In this document: positions 34,678 through 42,384 of the stretch, piece by piece
Layout of the letters: the number at the start of each line of letters is the position of its first letter
Position numbering within the stretch: the first letter of the stretch is position 1
Assembly (NCBI GenBank): GCA_905612525.1
Contig: CAJQSG010000020.1
Span: 1 to 42,384 of the forward strand
Reading direction: 5' to 3'
Origin: an uncultured Candidatus Pelagibacter sp.
GTDB taxonomy: Bacteria; Pseudomonadota; Alphaproteobacteria; Pelagibacterales; Pelagibacteraceae
DNA length: 42,384 nt
Program-made: the position numbers and the translations under genes
The notes under the pieces: generated by a model
Seen by the model: only the letters and a program-made list of their open reading frames with translations
Told to the model about the DNA's origin: nothing
The model's database searches: none

Positions 34678-34680
34678 TTT
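34652..34680 (-). terminator. Bidirectional terminator between pilin cassette and recA
   Basis: AAAAGGCGCTT (34654-34664) pairs perfectly with AAGCGCCTTTT (34670-34680) around a 5-base loop. On the minus strand the stem ends in six T, 27 bases after the recA stop codon, a good intrinsic terminator for recA. On the plus strand four T in the stem follow the pilin cassette, so it can also stop transcription from that side. Confidence 0.88.
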
Positions 34681-34706
34681 AATAACTAAAGATGACTTTA
34701 CTTTAA

Positions 34707-35855
34707 CTAATCTTTTTTGGGTGGTATAACTTCTTCATTGGTTTCCACCTTAGGGTCTTCTATTTGATCTTTTGCAGCTTTTTCTGGATCAAGCGGATTT
34801 CCCTCAATTTTTTTTGCTATTACTCCAGCTTTTTCTCTTATTGCCATTTCTATCTCTGCAGCAATCTTAGGGTTTTGCTCTAAATAAATCTTAGCATTTT
34901 CTCTACCTTGGCCAATTTTTTCACCTTTATATGCATACCAAGCACCAGATTTTTCAACAATCTCAGCTTTTGCTCCAAGGTCAACTAATTCACCTACTTT
35001 ACTAATACCTTTTCCATACATAAGGTCAAATTCTACAACTTTAAATGGAGGTGCTACTTTATTTTTAACTACTTTAACCCTTGTTGAGTTACCAATAATT
35101 TCATCACCATCTTTGATGGCACCAATTCTTCTGATGTCCATTCTTACTGATGAATAAAACTTAAGTGCATTTCCACCTGAAGTGGTCTCTGGACTTCCAA
35201 ACATAACCCCTATCTTCATTCTAATTTGATTTATAAAAATCATCATAGTATTTGTGCTTGAGATTGAACCTGTTAACTTTCTTAAAGCCTGACTCATTAA
35301 TCTTGATTGAAGTCCTACATGGTGATCTCCCATTTCTCCTTCAATTTCTGCTCTAGGGGTTAATGCCGCAACTGAATCAACAACAATTACAGAAATGGAA
35401 CCTGATTTAACTAACGTGTCAGCGATTTCTAATGCTTGTTCCCCTGTATCTGGTTGTGAAATTAATAATTCTTCTGTATTTACACCAAGCTTTTTTGCAT
35501 AAACTGGGTCTAAAGCATGTTCCGCATCTATAAATGCACATATTCCACCTGTTTTTTGAGCTTCAGCTAAAACTTGTAGGGCTAGGGTTGTTTTTCCAGA
35601 TGATTCAGGACCATAGATTTCAATTACCCTCCCTTTAGGTAAGCCACCTATCCCAAGCGCAACATCTAAACTTAATGAACCCGTTGATACTGATTCAATG
35701 TCCATTGCTCTTCTTTCACCAAGTTTCATTACAGAGCCTTTTCCAAAATTGTCTGTAATTTGTGCTATTGCTGCGTCTAAAGCTTTGATTTTTTCATTGC
35801 CTTCAGCTTGCTGTGCTTTTGTAGTTTTAACTACTTTTAATTTGTTTTTATTCAT
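34707..35855 (-). CDS. recA: Recombinase RecA
   Basis: DNA strand-exchange protein and SOS co-protease, 382 residues. Visible are GSVMKLGE, Walker [13 protein letters not shown] at about residues 80-91, [30 protein letters not shown] with loop L1, and [36 protein letters not shown] with loop L2. The C-terminal tail is acidic ([20 protein letters not shown]) as in other RecA proteins. It lies downstream of the TolC-family gene after 101 bases. A promoter with an SOS-box-like site lies just upstream. In relatives recA is next to alaS; here a pilin cassette separates them. Confidence 0.98.
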   Translation of the reverse strand: MNKNKLKVVKTTKAQQAEGNEKIKALDAAIAQITDNFGKGSVMKLGERRAMDIESVSTGSLSLDVALGIGGLPKGRVIEIYGPESSGKTTLALQVLAEAQKTGGICAFIDAEHALDPVYAKKLGVNTEELLISQPDTGEQALEIADTLVKSGSISVIVVDSVAALTPRAEIEGEMGDHHVGLQSRLMSQALRKLTGSISSTNTMMIFINQIRMKIGVMFGSPETTSGGNALKFYSSVRMDIRRIGAIKDGDEIIGNSTRVKVVKNKVAPPFKVVEFDLMYGKGISKVGELVDLGAKAEIVEKSGAWYAYKGEKIGQGRENAKIYLEQNPKIAAEIEMAIREKAGVIAKKIEGNPLDPEKAAKDQIEDPKVETNEEVIPPKKD

Positions 35856-35900
35856 TTTATGCCTTTTTTATTAAATAATTAGTGATCGAATCGTGTTTTA

Positions 35901-35928
35901 AATGTACACATTTTGTTCTTTTTATCAA
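35901..35928 (-). promoter_or_regulatory. recA promoter with near-consensus SOS box
   Basis: On the minus strand TTGATA (35928-35923) and TACATT (35906-35901) are 16 bases apart. Between them is GAAC-N7-GTAC (35918-35904), one base from the alphaproteobacterial LexA site GAAC-N7-GAAC; the perfect form occurs at umuDC in this window. The site covers the spacer and part of the -10, a good repressor position. It lies 49 bases before the recA ATG. Confidence 0.55.
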
Positions 35929-35956
35929 TAGTTAATTTTAAAAAAAAAAATTGGCT

Positions 35957-37255
35957 TTATTGCTTAAGTTTTAGATGACTACTATTTAATCGGCCAATAG
36001 ATTTTAGAATATTAAATTGAGCAAGCAGATAATTTCTTTCTGAATTTGCTAAAGCAATTCTAGAATTGAGTAAAATAGAGTTAGATTGAATAACATCTAG
36101 AGTAGATCTTCCAAGTCCCGATTCATACTCAACTGTTATTCCTTCATTTGCAATTTCTGCAGCTTTAACTTGAGACTTAACTGAATTCAATAAACTTTTT
36201 GAAGATTGAAGTGTAGACCATGAGATTGCTACATCGCTCTTATTAGTTTTTGTAACACTAGCTAATAATAATTTTTTTCTACTTTGTAAGTTTCGGCTTT
36301 TACTCAATAAAGCTCTATTTTTTCCTCCAGAAAATACTGGCCATGTAACAGTTGCTCTTAAAGTGCTCTTATTACGCTCATCATATGATGAGCTCAAATC
36401 TTGGGATCTAGAATTTTCATAAGAAAGTTTTGCAGAGGGTGATAAATCAGATTGTGAAATAAGAACATCTTTTTCTGATTGTTCATATTCTAACTTTGCT
36501 ATAATTAATTCAGGATTATATTTTTTTGAAGTATTAATTGCATCATTCAGGCTATCTGGAAGCATATGGTTAATATCAAAATCTTTATTTAAACTATTAG
36601 TGTCTGCAATCGGTCCAATTACATTTTCATAATTCAACTTGTTTGATACGATCTCATTTTGGGATTGAATAAAATTTGCTTGAGCCTCAGCTAAAGAGGA
36701 CTCGGATTGAGCCAAATCAGATAAAGTAATTTGTCCTCTTTCAAGTCTAGCTCTATTAGTTTCAACTTGTCGTTCTAACAAATTAAAATTACTTTGATTG
36801 ATCTTTAATTTTTCATTAGCTAATATTAAACCTGAGTAGGCTTCAATTGCTTTTAATAAAACTTCTTGTTCTTTTTTTAACAATTTTATAGCCGCAAGGT
36901 TAATTCCAATTTTGTTTTTTTGAACATCTGCATTTCTACCGAAGTCTATTAATGTCTGTTCGATTTTTATAGATTGAGTAAAGGGATCAACATCATTAAC
37001 TGAAACTTCAGCTCCTGCTCTATTAGTTAGCTTATCAGTATCTTCTTGGCTTTTACTTCCCGAAATCGTGACTGAAGGCAGGTAACTACTTTTTGAAATT
37101 TTTAAATCTTCTTCTGAAATATTAATATTTTCTCTCTCAGCATTTAAATCAGTATTGTTTTTATAAGCTTCCGTAAGAGCTTCAAATAAAGTGACTGCCA
37201 AGACATGTTGGTTTAAGAATAAAACTGAGAACAGTATTAAAATTGTTTTTTTCAT
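35957..37255 (-). CDS. TolC-family outer-membrane efflux protein
   Basis: Outer-membrane channel of the TolC/OEP family, 432 residues. Signal peptide with cleavage after HVLA at about residue 20. The protein shows the family twofold pattern of long helical stretches: LFEALTEAYKNNTDLNAERENI with KIEQTLIDFGRNADV in the first half, and AINTSKKYNPELIIAKLEYEQ with VTWPVFSGGKNRALLSKS in the second. YESGLGRSTLDVIQSNSILLNSR is the typical end block. It serves type I secretion or drug efflux with partners encoded elsewhere. Its start overlaps the stop of the kinase gene. Confidence 0.9.
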   Translation of the reverse strand: MKKTILILFSVLFLNQHVLAVTLFEALTEAYKNNTDLNAERENINISEEDLKISKSSYLPSVTISGSKSQEDTDKLTNRAGAEVSVNDVDPFTQSIKIEQTLIDFGRNADVQKNKIGINLAAIKLLKKEQEVLLKAIEAYSGLILANEKLKINQSNFNLLERQVETNRARLERGQITLSDLAQSESSLAEAQANFIQSQNEIVSNKLNYENVIGPIADTNSLNKDFDINHMLPDSLNDAINTSKKYNPELIIAKLEYEQSEKDVLISQSDLSPSAKLSYENSRSQDLSSSYDERNKSTLRATVTWPVFSGGKNRALLSKSRNLQSRKKLLLASVTKTNKSDVAISWSTLQSSKSLLNSVKSQVKAAEIANEGITVEYESGLGRSTLDVIQSNSILLNSRIALANSERNYLLAQFNILKSIGRLNSSHLKLKQ

Positions 37256-38181
37256 TATTTTTTAAATTTTATCTTTTCAATCTGATGATTGCTATTTAAA
37301 TTTATTATTATAGATGAACTTTTTACTGTATCTTTAAACATTTGTTGAGTAATTCTTTGATATGTTTGCATAAAATTTATTACATCCCCACTGCTCATAA
37401 TTTTTAAATTTTTCTTATTTTTTGTTTGAACCCAAAGCTTTCTCTCTTGTTTTATTCTCCACCTCCTTAATAAATTAAAGTTTTTAGCTTTTAGATATAA
37501 TAGACCGTCTAATTGGTTAAATAATGTCTTATATTTATTTTTCAACTGATTATTAACATGAGTTCTCCATTTGGCTTCTTGGTCATATACTTTTTCAAGT
37601 GAGTTAATTGGTTTTTTGAGTTGGCTGCTTGATTGAGCTCTTGCTCCAACACACCAGCCTTCAAAAATTATAACGTCTGGTTTAGATTTAATTTTATGCC
37701 ATAAGCTTTTTGAGCATCTTTCATCTATTGCCTTATTAAATGTTGGAACCTGTAAACTCTTAAAGTTTTTATCTTTAATTTTTTTGAAAAAACTCAACAT
37801 TAAATCTATATCGTGAGTTCCAGGAACTCCTCTTGTCATTAATAAAGAGTGTTTATTTTTAGATAATAACTTTCTATCTTTTCTTGTTTTGTAAAAGTCA
37901 TCGATGGAGACTTTAAAAATATTTAACTTAAAATATTTTTGTAAGATTAAGGTTAAAATTGATGAGATGGTTGTTTTACCCGAACCTTGTCCTCCTGCTA
38001 AACCAATTATTATTGGTTTTTTTTTATTAACTCTTTTTGATATCCAGAAGCTTATAGGAATTAGAAAAGATTTAATCATCCTATCTTTATTTTTAAATTT
38101 ATCTTTTTTGGTTTCTTGAGATGAGATAAATTTAAAACAATTTTTTTTTACCTTGTTAAAACATTCATTAACTTCCTGCAT
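37255..38181 (-). CDS. P-loop kinase resembling D-glycerate 3-kinase
   Basis: Cytoplasmic kinase of 308 residues. After a basic N-terminal region of about 55 residues come IIGLAGGQGSGKTTISSIL (P-loop, about residues 57-75), VSIDDFYKTRKDRKLL, TRGVPGTHDIDLML, VPTFNKAIDERCS and IIFEGWCVGARAQ, the pattern of plant/cyanobacterial D-glycerate 3-kinase and related YggC/UdgX-neighbour kinases. It would phosphorylate glycerate from glyoxylate or serine metabolism. It overlaps the TolC-family gene by one base (TAATG) although no functional link is clear. Uridine or panthothenate kinase-like function is a less likely alternative. Confidence 0.75.
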   Translation of the reverse strand: MQEVNECFNKVKKNCFKFISSQETKKDKFKNKDRMIKSFLIPISFWISKRVNKKKPIIIGLAGGQGSGKTTISSILTLILQKYFKLNIFKVSIDDFYKTRKDRKLLSKNKHSLLMTRGVPGTHDIDLMLSFFKKIKDKNFKSLQVPTFNKAIDERCSKSLWHKIKSKPDVIIFEGWCVGARAQSSSQLKKPINSLEKVYDQEAKWRTHVNNQLKNKYKTLFNQLDGLLYLKAKNFNLLRRWRIKQERKLWVQTKNKKNLKIMSSGDVINFMQTYQRITQQMFKDTVKSSSIIINLNSNHQIEKIKFKK

Positions 38182-38187
38182 AAAAAA

Positions 38188-38550
38188 TTATTTTTTATCA
38201 AGAGGATGATTTTGACCATCGTTGACTGCAACATTTTCTAATTCAAAAGTATTTATTTCATCTACACATCCAAGATTAAATCCTGTCATAGCTGGATTGG
38301 CTCTTGGGTTGTGGTGTGTATAAATTCCACAATTAGAACAGAAATAGTGTTTAGCAATTTTTGAATGAAACTGATAAAGTTTTAATTTATCTTCACCTTT
38401 AATGACCTTAAAATCCTCATTCTTAACCATAGACATAATTGCCCCTTTCCTTTTACAAATAGAGCAATTGCATTTTAAAACTTTTTCTAAGTTATCAGGT
38501 ACGTCGATTTCTGCTTCTACTTCTCCACAATGACATTTTAGTTTTTTCAT
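38188..38550 (-). CDS. GFA/CENP-V-family zinc protein
   Basis: Small cytoplasmic protein of 120 residues with the Zn-binding cysteine set of the glutathione-dependent formaldehyde-activating (GFA) family: CHCGEVEAEI near the N-terminus, CNCSICKRKGA at about 28-38 and FCSNCGIYTHHNPR at about 70-83. All seven Cys expected for two zinc sites are present. It has an AGGAGAT ribosome-binding site, unusual among its neighbours. GFA-domain proteins bind or act on glutathione adducts; the substrate is unknown. It follows the SOUL-family gene by one base. Confidence 0.85.
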   Translation of the reverse strand: MKKLKCHCGEVEAEIDVPDNLEKVLKCNCSICKRKGAIMSMVKNEDFKVIKGEDKLKLYQFHSKIAKHYFCSNCGIYTHHNPRANPAMTGFNLGCVDEINTFELENVAVNDGQNHPLDKK

Positions 38551-39120
38551 TTATATATCTCCTTTATTTTTTATACTAACCTCAAACATCGCCTCATTCC
38601 TTCTAAGTAAAGGTAACGTGAAAGGGTTATTGTAAGTTGCTTTAATAGGTGTGCTCAAAATTGATATATCTTTTTTTATTAATTCATTTTCTAAAATATT
38701 TTTATACTTAATAAAATTTTTATCAGAAGCTCGCCCCGAATATGTAATAACCGCATAATAACCACCTTTAATATTTAAAATCTTTACATCTGAATTAGAT
38801 GGACCTGGTATGTTGTCTTTATTAAACCTTGAAGGTAAATAAAATTGCATGGTCATGCGTCCTTTTTTTTCTATTTGAGTAACTGGTGTTGTCATCTTAA
38901 TCTCCTCATTATTCTCATTATCACCAGAAATGTATTTAAATAATTTTCTAAAACTGCTGCCTTGATTTGATATTTCTGCTTCAATGGCTAAACGATCAGA
39001 ATATTTTCTAATTTCATAAATTTCATTTTTCTTCGTTATTTCATAGTTTGCTTCTTCATAAGCCATACAGTTAGAGGTTATAATTAAACCAAATAATATA
39101 ATCGATAGAATTTTTTTCAT
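38551..39120 (-). CDS. Exported SOUL heme-binding-family protein
   Basis: Protein of 189 residues with a signal peptide (cleavage after NCMA at about residue 20). The mature part matches the SOUL/HBP fold: YEITKKNEIYEIRKYSDRLAIEAEI, SFRKLFKYISGDNENNEEIKMTTPVTQ, MQFYLPSRFNKDNIPGPSNSDVKI and the GGYYAVITYSGRASDKNFIKYK block. Family members bind heme or other hydrophobic ligands. It is the first gene of the minus-strand set and divergent from umuD across 165 bases. Heme binding is not certain because the key histidine of eukaryotic members is not obvious. Confidence 0.85.
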   Translation of the reverse strand: MKKILSIILFGLIITSNCMAYEEANYEITKKNEIYEIRKYSDRLAIEAEISNQGSSFRKLFKYISGDNENNEEIKMTTPVTQIEKKGRMTMQFYLPSRFNKDNIPGPSNSDVKILNIKGGYYAVITYSGRASDKNFIKYKNILENELIKKDISILSTPIKATYNNPFTLPLLRRNEAMFEVSIKNKGDI

Positions 39121-39154
39121 TTTAGTATGGTGATTAAACTATCTCTGGTTGAAG

Positions 39155-39163
39155 TTATCCACA
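39155..39163 (+). promoter_or_regulatory. Perfect DnaA box
   Basis: TTATCCACA matches the strict DnaA-box consensus at all nine bases, in the divergent gap between the SOUL-family gene and umuD. Only one box is seen here, with no AT-rich unwinding repeats beside it, so it is not an origin. It could be a DnaA control site or a chance match. Confidence 0.4.
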
Positions 39164-39193
39164 AGGGTACAAAATGTAGTTTGGATGTTCACG

Positions 39194-39229
39194 TTTTGAT
39201 TCACCTTTGATTCAGTTACAGACTCAAAA
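39194..39229. promoter_or_regulatory. Three related 9-base elements upstream of umuDC
   Basis: TTTTGATTC (39194-39202) and CTTTGATTC (39205-39213) are direct repeats 11 bases apart, one helical turn. GACTCAAAA (39221-39229) is an inverted copy with one mismatch. They lie about 10-45 bases upstream of the umuDC -35 element, where an activator or second repressor could bind. Confidence 0.4.
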
Positions 39230-39238
39230 TACAACTTC

Positions 39239-39285
39239 TTGCGTGCATTGTATAACTGGTCTATAAATTAGAACAAAACAAGAAC
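39239..39285 (+). promoter_or_regulatory. umuDC promoter with perfect SOS (LexA) box
   Basis: TTGCGT (39239-39244) and TATAAA (39262-39267) are 17 bases apart, a good sigma-70 promoter. GAAC-AAAACAA-GAAC (39271-39285) is an exact alphaproteobacterial LexA site and covers the expected transcription start near 39274. Its last base directly precedes the umuD ATG, so the mRNA leader is only about 12 bases and has no ribosome-binding site. Confidence 0.85.
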
Positions 39286-39681
39286 ATGAAATTAACTATT
39301 CCTTTTTATCTACATAAAGCAGGTGCTGGCTTTCCCTCTCCTGCAACAGACTACATTGAAGAAGATGTGGATCTTAATGTTCACTTAATCAAAAATGTTC
39401 CAGCAACTTTCATCATTAGAGTTCAGGGAAAATCAATGACTGATGTTGGTATTTATGATGGTGACTTGTTGGTTATTGATAGAAGTTTAAAGCCTAAAAA
39501 CTTTTCAACTGTTGTTGCAAACGTTCATGATGAATTAGTTGTTAAAAGCTTTGTTAAATCCAAAGATGGACAATTCCTAACATCAGGATCAAAAAATATT
39601 GAAGATAAAATAATTATTGGTGATGAAACTGAAGTATTTATTTGGGGAGTTGTAACTTATGTCATCCATTCAACGTACTAA
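39286..39681 (+). CDS. umuD: UmuD-like SOS peptidase subunit of DNA polymerase V
   Basis: LexA-related S24 protein of 131 residues without the DNA-binding domain of Lex[20 protein letters not shown] aligns with UmuD, and the self-cleavage point is A14-G15 (E. coli has Cys-Gly). The catalytic pair is S50 in [10 protein letters not shown] and K87 in VVKSF, with the same 37-residue spacing as in E. coli UmuD. The N-terminal arm is about ten residues shorter than in E. coli. Cleaved UmuD joins UmuC for translesion synthesis. It overlaps umuC by 23 bases and is controlled by an SOS box. Confidence 0.93.
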   Translation: MKLTIPFYLHKAGAGFPSPATDYIEEDVDLNVHLIKNVPATFIIRVQGKSMTDVGIYDGDLLVIDRSLKPKNFSTVVANVHDELVVKSFVKSKDGQFLTSGSKNIEDKIIIGDETEVFIWGVVTYVIHSTY

Positions 39682-40939
39682 AAAAATAGCACTTGTTGAT
39701 TGTAATTCATTCTATGTTTCTTGTGAAAGACTATTTAATCCTAAAATTAGAAATAAACCTACAATTGTTTTATCAAATAATGATGGCTGTATTATTGCAA
39801 GATCAAATGAAGCTAAAGCTCTTGGTATTAAAATGGGAGAACCTTATTTTAAAGCTAAAAATATAATACTTAGAAATAAAGTTTATGTTTTTTCCTCAAA
39901 TTATTCTTTGTATGGGGATTTATCTAGAAGAGTGATGAGAACTTTAAAAAGATTTAATCCTGAATTAGAAATTTATTCTATTGATGAGGCTTTTTTAGAT
40001 TTAAGTAATTATCCAGACAATGAAGTTGAAGATGTTGGTAAAGAAATTAGAAGTATTGTTTTACAGTGGACGGGAATACCCACAAGCATTGGTATTGCAA
40101 AAACTAAAACCTTAAGCAAGATTGCAAATCATATAGCAAAGAAAAAAAAATCTGGTGTAACAAACTTAATAGGAATTGAGAATATTGATCCATTGTTAGA
40201 AAAAATAGATATTAATGACGTATGGGGAGTTGGTAAGCAGATGACAAAATTTTATAACCAAAATGGAATCTATAACGCTAAGCAATTAAAGAATATGTCA
40301 AATACTTGGATTAAAAAAAGTTCTAATGTTTTAAGTTCTAGAACTGCATTAGAACTTAGAGGTATTTCTTGCATTCCACTGGAAACTAAAACTTCAAAAA
40401 GAAAAAGTTGTGTGGTATCAAGATCATTTGGTACTAGAGTTGAAAAATTTCAAAAACTTCAAGAAGCGGTGGCAAGTTATTGTTTAAACGCTTCAGAAAA
40501 AATTAGATCAGAATCTTTAATTGCAAAATCAATAACTGTATCTGTTAGAACAAGTCCATTTCAAAATAGAGGAGTGTATTACTCGAATGCTAAAACTATA
40601 GATTTTCCAATTGCTACCAACAATAGTATTGAAATAGTTAAAACAGCTTTGATTGCTTTAAATGAAATATTTATAGATGGATACAGATATCAAAAAGCTG
40701 GAATAACATTGACTGGCTTAGTTAGTTCAGATGGCAGTAAAAACCTATTCTCATCTGCAAAAGATGAAAAAATTAAAGGTTTAATGAGGTCTATTGATAG
40801 TACAAATTACAGATATGGCAGATCAACATTAAGTTTAGCTAGTGCAGGAGTTAACAAGAAGTGGAATATGAGGAGAGATCATTCTTCAAAGATAGATACT
40901 GCTGACTTTCATTCGCTGCCAATAATAAAAGCTATTTAG
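39659..40939 (+). CDS. umuC: UmuC, catalytic subunit of Y-family DNA polymerase V
   Basis: Error-prone translesion polymerase of 426 residues. The palm carries the metal ligands in [17 protein letters not shown] (D14) and [11 protein letters not shown] (D and E at about 103-104). [18 protein letters not shown] is the fingers block, [18 protein letters not shown] and WGVGKQM are the thumb/HhH parts, and a C-terminal little-finger domain follows, as usual for UmuC. There is no other suitable Met, so the 23-base overlap with umuD is real and implies coupled translation. It converges on the amine oxidase gene with 31 bases between stops. Confidence 0.95.
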   Translation: MSSIQRTKKIALVDCNSFYVSCERLFNPKIRNKPTIVLSNNDGCIIARSNEAKALGIKMGEPYFKAKNIILRNKVYVFSSNYSLYGDLSRRVMRTLKRFNPELEIYSIDEAFLDLSNYPDNEVEDVGKEIRSIVLQWTGIPTSIGIAKTKTLSKIANHIAKKKKSGVTNLIGIENIDPLLEKIDINDVWGVGKQMTKFYNQNGIYNAKQLKNMSNTWIKKSSNVLSSRTALELRGISCIPLETKTSKRKSCVVSRSFGTRVEKFQKLQEAVASYCLNASEKIRSESLIAKSITVSVRTSPFQNRGVYYSNAKTIDFPIATNNSIEIVKTALIALNEIFIDGYRYQKAGITLTGLVSSDGSKNLFSSAKDEKIKGLMRSIDSTNYRYGRSTLSLASAGVNKKWNMRRDHSSKIDTADFHSLPIIKAI

Positions 40940-40970
40940 TTTAAATAGAAATAAAGAACACTGATTATCC

Positions 40971-42320
40971 TTAACTTTTTAATGCATCTGATATAAAAAC
41001 ATCAGTAGCAGCTCTTATTCCACTTCTATTAGCACCATGAACTGTTGAGTATGCTCCAGCAGTTGCTTCTCCAGCAAAAAAAATTCTATCTCCCACGGGT
41101 CTTTTTAATCTAGGTCGTAAATTTGATTTACCTGGTATTGCACCCGAGTAAGCTCCTAAAGTAAATGGATTTTTATTCCATCCTGTAGCTATAGCTTTAA
41201 CAAAATATTTATCATAAAATTTAGACCCAAAATTTGATTTAAGTTGATTAACAACAAAATCTATCATTGCTTCACTACCTTCATTTTCTAAACTTCTTGA
41301 AAATTCTCCATTAAGAGCAAAAAGACATAAATTTGTTCCACCCATTTTTAGAAGGCCGTAACCAATCCCTTCTGGTGATTTTGCGCCGTTACTATTAATT
41401 TTAGAATAAAAATTGGTATCATTTTTAAATCTTCCTACGAATTTCTTTTTTAATTCAATGATCACCCTATTGGAGGTTCCCATAGTAATTCCTTCAAAAG
41501 CTTCATATTTTCTTGATGATAATTTTGGTGAAAATTTAATTTTTTCTGCTCTTAGAACACCAACAGATGTGGTCACAATACATGCTTTTGCATTTATTGT
41601 TCCTTTGTTTGTTACAACTTGTACTCCTTTCCCTCCCCATTTTATTTCATTTACAATTGTATTTAATTTAACAGGAACATCTTTTCGATAATAAGCTAAC
41701 AATGTTCCATATCCTTCTTTGCAAAGTGCATTTCCACTTTCCCAATAACTATCTTCATAATTAAGACTATCGTCTGCTATAGAAAGATTATCAAAATCTC
41801 TTGCTGTAATTGATGCATGAGCAGTATCAAACCAATTATTCTTTTTTAAATTTTCTGGAATTTTGTTCATCAGTGGTTCATCTATGCCACCATTTCCATA
41901 AATATTTTTTATTTTTTTGCGTACATGCCAAAAAGTACTTCCACTTACTTTATTTTTTCCATCATAAACAACAGAGGTTGATGGCTCATCATATATCTTG
42001 AATTTGTCTTTATTTTCTCTTCCAAATTTATATAGCTCATTACCTTTTTTGGCATGAAGCCAATGAGCACCAAGATCAGCTGGTACTCCAAAAGTTGACA
42101 TATCTGTATAACATCTACCTCCAATTCTATTCATACCTTCTATACAAACAGCTGTTATACCTCGTCTCTTAAGTTCAGCCATAGCAGATAAACCTGCTGC
42201 ACCAGCACCTATCACAACAACATCAGGATTGGATTGTGCAAAAGAAATTACAGGTAATGTTGCTAATGCAAAACCTGATAAAGATGTTTTTAGAAATTGT
42301 CTTCTTCCTATTAGTTTCAT
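40971..42320 (-). CDS. Tat-exported flavin amine oxidase
   Basis: FAD-dependent amine oxidase of 449 residues. The N-terminus IGRRQFLKTSLSGFALATL is a twin-arginine (Tat) signal (R6-R7) with likely cleavage after SFA at about residue 28, so it is exported already folded with FAD. The dinucleotide site is DVVVIGAGAAGLSAMAEL (33-50), with RIGGRCYTD and GAHWLHAKKGNELYKF for the substrate side and RIFFAGEATAGAYSTVHGANRSGIRAA for the C-terminal FAD contact, as in monoamine/polyamine oxidases. Its start overlaps the upstream stop codon (ATGA). Periplasmic oxidation of polyamines or other amines is plausible; substrate unproven. Confidence 0.9.
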   Translation of the reverse strand: MKLIGRRQFLKTSLSGFALATLPVISFAQSNPDVVVIGAGAAGLSAMAELKRRGITAVCIEGMNRIGGRCYTDMSTFGVPADLGAHWLHAKKGNELYKFGRENKDKFKIYDEPSTSVVYDGKNKVSGSTFWHVRKKIKNIYGNGGIDEPLMNKIPENLKKNNWFDTAHASITARDFDNLSIADDSLNYEDSYWESGNALCKEGYGTLLAYYRKDVPVKLNTIVNEIKWGGKGVQVVTNKGTINAKACIVTTSVGVLRAEKIKFSPKLSSRKYEAFEGITMGTSNRVIIELKKKFVGRFKNDTNFYSKINSNGAKSPEGIGYGLLKMGGTNLCLFALNGEFSRSLENEGSEAMIDFVVNQLKSNFGSKFYDKYFVKAIATGWNKNPFTLGAYSGAIPGKSNLRPRLKRPVGDRIFFAGEATAGAYSTVHGANRSGIRAATDVFISDALKS

Positions 42321-42384
42321 TTAATTCTATCTATGCTTTCAATATTTTTTAAAGAATCATTAAATTCTTTCATATTTTCCCTCT
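42317..42384 (-). CDS. C-terminal end of an upstream gene
   Basis: A minus-strand frame enters from the right edge and ends RENMKEFNDSLKNIESIDRIK with TGA at 42319-42317, overlapping the amine oxidase ATG as ATGA. That overlap is typical of coupled genes in this genome, so it is probably the last 22 codons of a real gene. An alternative is a short ORF starting at the internal ATG (42373). The family cannot be named. Confidence 0.4.
   Translation of the reverse strand, partial: RENMKEFNDSLKNIESIDRIK

Noticed and set aside
39155..39163. Replication origin
   Set aside because: A single DnaA box with no box cluster, unwinding repeats or dnaA/dnaN-type neighbours.

Overview
The window looks like a contig from an alphaproteobacterium of the SAR11 clade (Candidatus Pelagibacter or a close relative). 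The DNA is very AT-rich, genes are packed with gaps of a few bases or with TAATG/ATGA overlaps, many genes lack a Shine-Dalgarno sequence, and the core order recA - alaS - icd is the alphaproteobacterial one. No rRNA, tRNA, CRISPR array, insertion sequence or phage gene was found. No gene-free stretch exceeds 300 bases once the alaS start is corrected; the largest gap (33112-33385) contains repeats.

Layout. 1-3696 (minus): a tRNA-binding-domain protein, a LysE-type exporter, aconitase and the start of a further gene. 3724-7335 (plus): a tightly packed ureide operon of an ArgE-like M20 deacylase, allantoinase (puuE), allantoicase (alc) and ureidoglycolate lyase (allA), ended by a strong terminator. 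7383-11447 (minus): an NCS1 nucleobase/allantoin-type permease, an aldehyde dehydrogenase and an agmatinase-family ureohydrolase. 11505-14117 (plus): an HExxH putative metallopeptidase, a membrane-anchored cyclophilin and a long Lys/Glu-rich coiled-coil protein. 14120-29157 (minus) is one co-directional block: a FadN-like beta-oxidation enzyme, a polyamine-type ABC transporter (potC, potB, potD, potA), an ectoine-hydrolase-like M24 protein, panB, guaA, a TPR lipoprotein-sized periplasmic protein, an IMP dehydrogenase without CBS domains, rlmE, a GT-A glycosyltransferase, pssA and psd. Next come icd (plus), alaS (minus), a type IV pilin cassette (plus), recA, a TolC-family protein, a D-glycerate kinase-like protein, a GFA-family protein and a SOUL-family protein (minus), umuDC (plus) and a Tat-exported flavin amine oxidase (minus).

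How the parts fit. Much of the accessory content concerns reduced nitrogen. Allantoin can be taken up and broken down to glyoxylate and urea; guanidino compounds or polyamines can be imported and processed by the ureohydrolase, aldehyde dehydrogenase and amine oxidase; and an ectoine-like ring may be opened by the M24 enzyme. The core genes cover the TCA cycle (acnA, icd), purine synthesis (guaA, guaB), pantothenate (panB) and phosphatidylethanolamine synthesis (pssA, psd).

The most unusual locus is 33153-34680. Two type IV pilin genes share a nearly fixed N-terminus but have unrelated C-terminal parts. They are followed by a third pilin start cut off after eight codons. The set sits between recA and alaS and is bracketed by two different pairs of imperfect direct repeats. 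This looks like a gene cassette that gains, loses or swaps pilin variants. A second notable locus is umuDC, with a perfect alphaproteobacterial SOS box touching its start codon and a one-mismatch version in the recA promoter.
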